Shown here: in pieces, positions 61,715 through 64,000 of the stretch
Layout: each line of letters opens with the position of its first letter
Position numbering within the stretch: position 1 is the stretch's first letter
NCBI RefSeq assembly: GCF_009730915.1
Contig: NC_052476.1
Coordinates: 17,018,162 to 17,082,161, forward strand
Source of the DNA: Dioscorea cayenensis subsp. rotundata
Taxonomy: Eukaryota > Streptophyta > Magnoliopsida > Dioscoreales > Dioscoreaceae
Direction: 5' to 3'
DNA length: 64,000 nucleotides
The notes under the pieces: model-generated
Seen by the model: only the letters and a program-made list of their open reading frames with translations
The model's database searches: none
Told to the model about the DNA's origin: nothing
Program-made: the position numbers and the translations under genes

Positions 61715-61722
<8 letters not shown>

Positions 61723-61745
<23 letters not shown>

Positions 61746-61878
61746 AAGAATATATACTATGTTGACAAGTCAAAGGAAGGAGAGATTTAATCTTTCCATA
61801 TGTGACACGTCAATTCTATTTGTGTAATTAATTGGTCATTTGTATCAGAATGGTATGCATGACTTGAACTGGAGTATC

Positions 61879-61909
<31 letters not shown>

Positions 61910-62536
61910 CAAAAATAAAACGAATCAAATCCTGCTGAGTACATAAGAAGTATGCTTTTGCTGAATAAAGCTATCATATATGGTTCAGTGCAGATGCAAC
62001 TAACGTATATATTGTTAGGAAAAAACAGAGAAAAAACACAAAGAGCAATTAAAGAAGAAGAGAATATTTTTGACACGGTCAATCTCGCTTCCCCACATTT
62101 CTATCTTTTATATTTATATTGATAACTGAATTCAAACTAAGTTACTTAGCCACCAAGAAACTAAACAAATTCAAACTAACAAACTTATCTAAACATAATC
62201 CTAACATAATTTTTAAACACAAATGCAATTTATAAAAACAAAGAGGGTCATAATCGCAAACTTAATGCATAAATGCAACAATGCCTAAACGTAATATATA
62301 AATAACATAGGGTCCTAAATGCAATAACAAGATTAACTCTAACATATATTACTAACAGAATTAATCAAAAAGTTGAAACTGACAGCAAACTGAGAGAGAT
62401 TACCAATATAAATAGGGTGTAGCGGATATTCTTCCACAAGCCTGCACTGGTTTGTATGGTTTATTCAGCAATAAGATCAGGTGAAAAAGGAGTTGCCAAA
62501 CCCTTATGAATGCATACATGCAAGTTATGATAGGTT
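61723..62536. other. AT-rich spacer
   Basis: Contains TA microsatellites (61719-61744 and 61880-61908) and no recognisable gene. It may include flank of the Copia nest. Confidence 0.4.
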
Positions 62537-63403
62537 TAGGAATGGGGGTGGGGCGGGGAATCCCCGTTCCCCGCGGGGCCCCGCCCCGACGGGGCGGGGA
62601 TTCCCCGAAACATCCCCCGCGGGGCGGGGAGCGGGGAAAAATTCCTCCCCGCCTAGTGGGGCGGGGCGGGGCGGGGATTGGTCTCCCCGCCCCACGGGGA
62701 TCCCCGCCCCACTCCCCGCGAGGAACCCCGTGGGGAATCCCCAAAAAAATATATTATATATTTTTAATATATTTATTAAAGATTATTTCAACATTAACAT
62801 ATATATATATATATATATAATCAATAAATATTTATTTGTTAATATTTTTAGTTATTATTATGGAACTCACAATTATTTCATACAATTTATTAACTATTTA
62901 AATTTATATATTTCATTAAAACATATTTATTTAATAAAATTATTATATAATATATCTACAAAATTAAAATTCAAACTTCTAATTTTCAAATTTCTAATAT
63001 TCATAAAAACTAAATATTTATTTAATTTAAATGAATTGGATAATTAGGTAATTGTAATTTGTCTAGATTATAATATAAGCATTATATTTTTTTATTCAAA
63101 TATCCATTTATCTAGATTTTTTATTTTTTCATCATACATTATATTTTTTATTTTCAATTGTATATAACATCTTTTAGCATGTAGTAACATAAACGTATTA
63201 GAAATATTATAGTTATTTATAAAAATTTTTTTATATTAATGTTTTGGGCAGGGCGGGGGATTCCCGTGAGTGGGATCCCCATGCGGGAGTGAGCGGGGAG
63301 GATTTTTCCCCGTGGAGAATCTTTAACCGAGGAATCCCTCGCCCGTGGAGAGCGGGGATGGGGCGGGGATCCCATTCCCCGCCCCGCCCCGCCCCCATTC
63401 CTA
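62537..63403. mobile_element. Non-autonomous hAT element with GGGGCGGGG repeats (867 bp)
   Basis: Perfect 8-bp duplication GATAGGTT (62529-62536 and 63404-63411). Inverted ends TAGGAATGGGGGTGGGGCGG and TAGGAATGGGGGCGGGGCGG. About 200 bp at each end consist of GGGGCGGGGA/TCCCCG words, and the centre is strongly AT-rich with a TA microsatellite (62799-62819). No transposase coding. Confidence 0.93.
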
Positions 63404-63411
63404 GATAGGTT

Positions 63412-64000
63412 ATGATGTTAAGAAGGCATACAAATGGCATCAATGATGTTACTCATAATGAAACCCATCAGTCAGACAACAACAGGCTGAGAGTCCTGAT
63501 TTCAAGAGTACAATTATCACTAGGAATCATATTGACCTGATCAATAATCTTCTGGGAATGAATGTATGGATGCGAAATTCTGGTTGAAATATTTCTGAAA
63601 AAAACAAAAAGATTAGAGCAAAGTCATTAGGTAAAGGTATAGTGATCATCTCATGTGCATTATTTGATCAACTCAAATAGATCACAGGAGCAAACTTGCA
63701 CAAGTAATATGGAGGGATGAATGACTCTGTCCAGGATAATTTTCGAATTTATTTGCAAGGATGAATGTCTTGAAAATTTACAACAGTGACTACCCAACTA
63801 AAATGTAGTTTCGCTTGGTGCGTGAAATGTTTTTCCTCTGCATATTGATTCAAGGTTCTCCCCAGCATAAGAATGAAGTGGTGAGATTTCCACACCTAGA
63901 ACCAGAACAACCATCAGAAAGATACAACTGCGATTTGTTCAGTTTTTCCATTTTCAAAACTAATCCACAAAGATAAACAAGTTCTAATCCAAGTTTCTAG
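63412..64000. other. Region with no recognisable feature
   Basis: Unique-looking sequence after the hAT element. No open frame or conserved block is recognised in the last 590 bases. Confidence 0.4.

Larger units (their letters stand above)
49835..61722 (-). mobile_element. Copia element 2 (older host of the nest)
   Basis: Minus-strand Copia retrotransposon with LTRs of about 210-220 bp once later insertions are removed. 3' LTR pieces are 49835-49931, 50504-50528 and 55770-55864. The 5' LTR is 60284-60457 plus 61676-61722. The internal region (about 4.4 kb) starts with primer site TTGGTGCTAGAGC (RC of 60271-60283) and ends with polypurine tract GAGGGGGGG (RC of 55865-55873). The 3' LTR starts TGTTAAATTTAACA, a palindrome. 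Coding is heavily damaged. Confidence 0.88.

Noticed and set aside
62400..63047. Open frames up to 188 codons rich in Gly, Arg and Pro
   Set aside because: Same cause: GGGGCGGGG repeats of a hAT element.

Overview
This is 64 kb of plant nuclear DNA, with host genes embedded in an AT-rich, transposon-dense background. The 5'-to-3' fall in third-position GC in the intronless PPR gene and the mix of Tat, Copia, hAT and MITE elements suggest a monocot outside the grasses. That placement is an inference with low confidence. Positions 23407-24406 are a 1000-N assembly gap.

Layout. 1-2.5 kb: AT-rich DNA and a broken copy of a BIG BROTHER-like RING E3 ligase gene. 2.8-4.5 kb: a ~59-bp tandem array followed by a probable LTR of a Tat-like Ty3/gypsy element (+). 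4.6-5.1 kb: an older gypsy gag and primer-binding-site fragment (-). 5.1-23.3 kb: a very large, decayed Tat-lineage Ty3/gypsy element (-), bounded by direct LTR copies. It has gag with two zinc-knuckle modules, protease, a reverse transcriptase that has lost its palm, two RNase H domains and an integrase. Between integrase and the 3' LTR it carries a multi-exon gene in antisense that encodes a plant mobile domain (PMD) protein with its own TATA box. 24.4-26 kb: the C-terminal half of a decayed Mutator-like transposase.

27.4-48.2 kb is the gene island. It holds an intronless mitochondrial PPR-SMR gene of the EMB2217 type (+), a SUF4/BuGZ-like zinc-finger gene with 7 exons (-), a two-exon DUF2358 gene (-) and an 8-exon choline-phosphate cytidylyltransferase gene (-). 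Exon boundaries were worked out by reading frame, splice sites and family conservation, and all add up in frame. Three non-autonomous hAT elements, each with a perfect 8-bp target duplication, sit between these genes along with several MITEs.

48.3-64 kb: a nest of transposons. A Copia element (-) with ~215-bp LTRs was hit in one LTR by a Tourist-like MITE (TSD TAA) and by a second, complete Copia element (+, TSD CAATG). Its other LTR was hit by a hAT element (TSD GCTTGTGG). Each LTR preserves the empty site for insertions in the other. A further hAT with a GGGGCGGGG-rich interior lies at 62.5-63.4 kb.

The four host genes look intact and belong to unrelated pathways: organelle RNA metabolism, chromatin or flowering and spindle function, an uncharacterised plastid-type protein, and phosphatidylcholine synthesis. 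All transposon coding regions carry stops or frameshifts. The most unusual feature is the antisense PMD gene inside the giant retrotransposon, with five consecutive internal exons that are all phase 1-1. A stem-loop in the LTR shows paired changes between two related LTR families.
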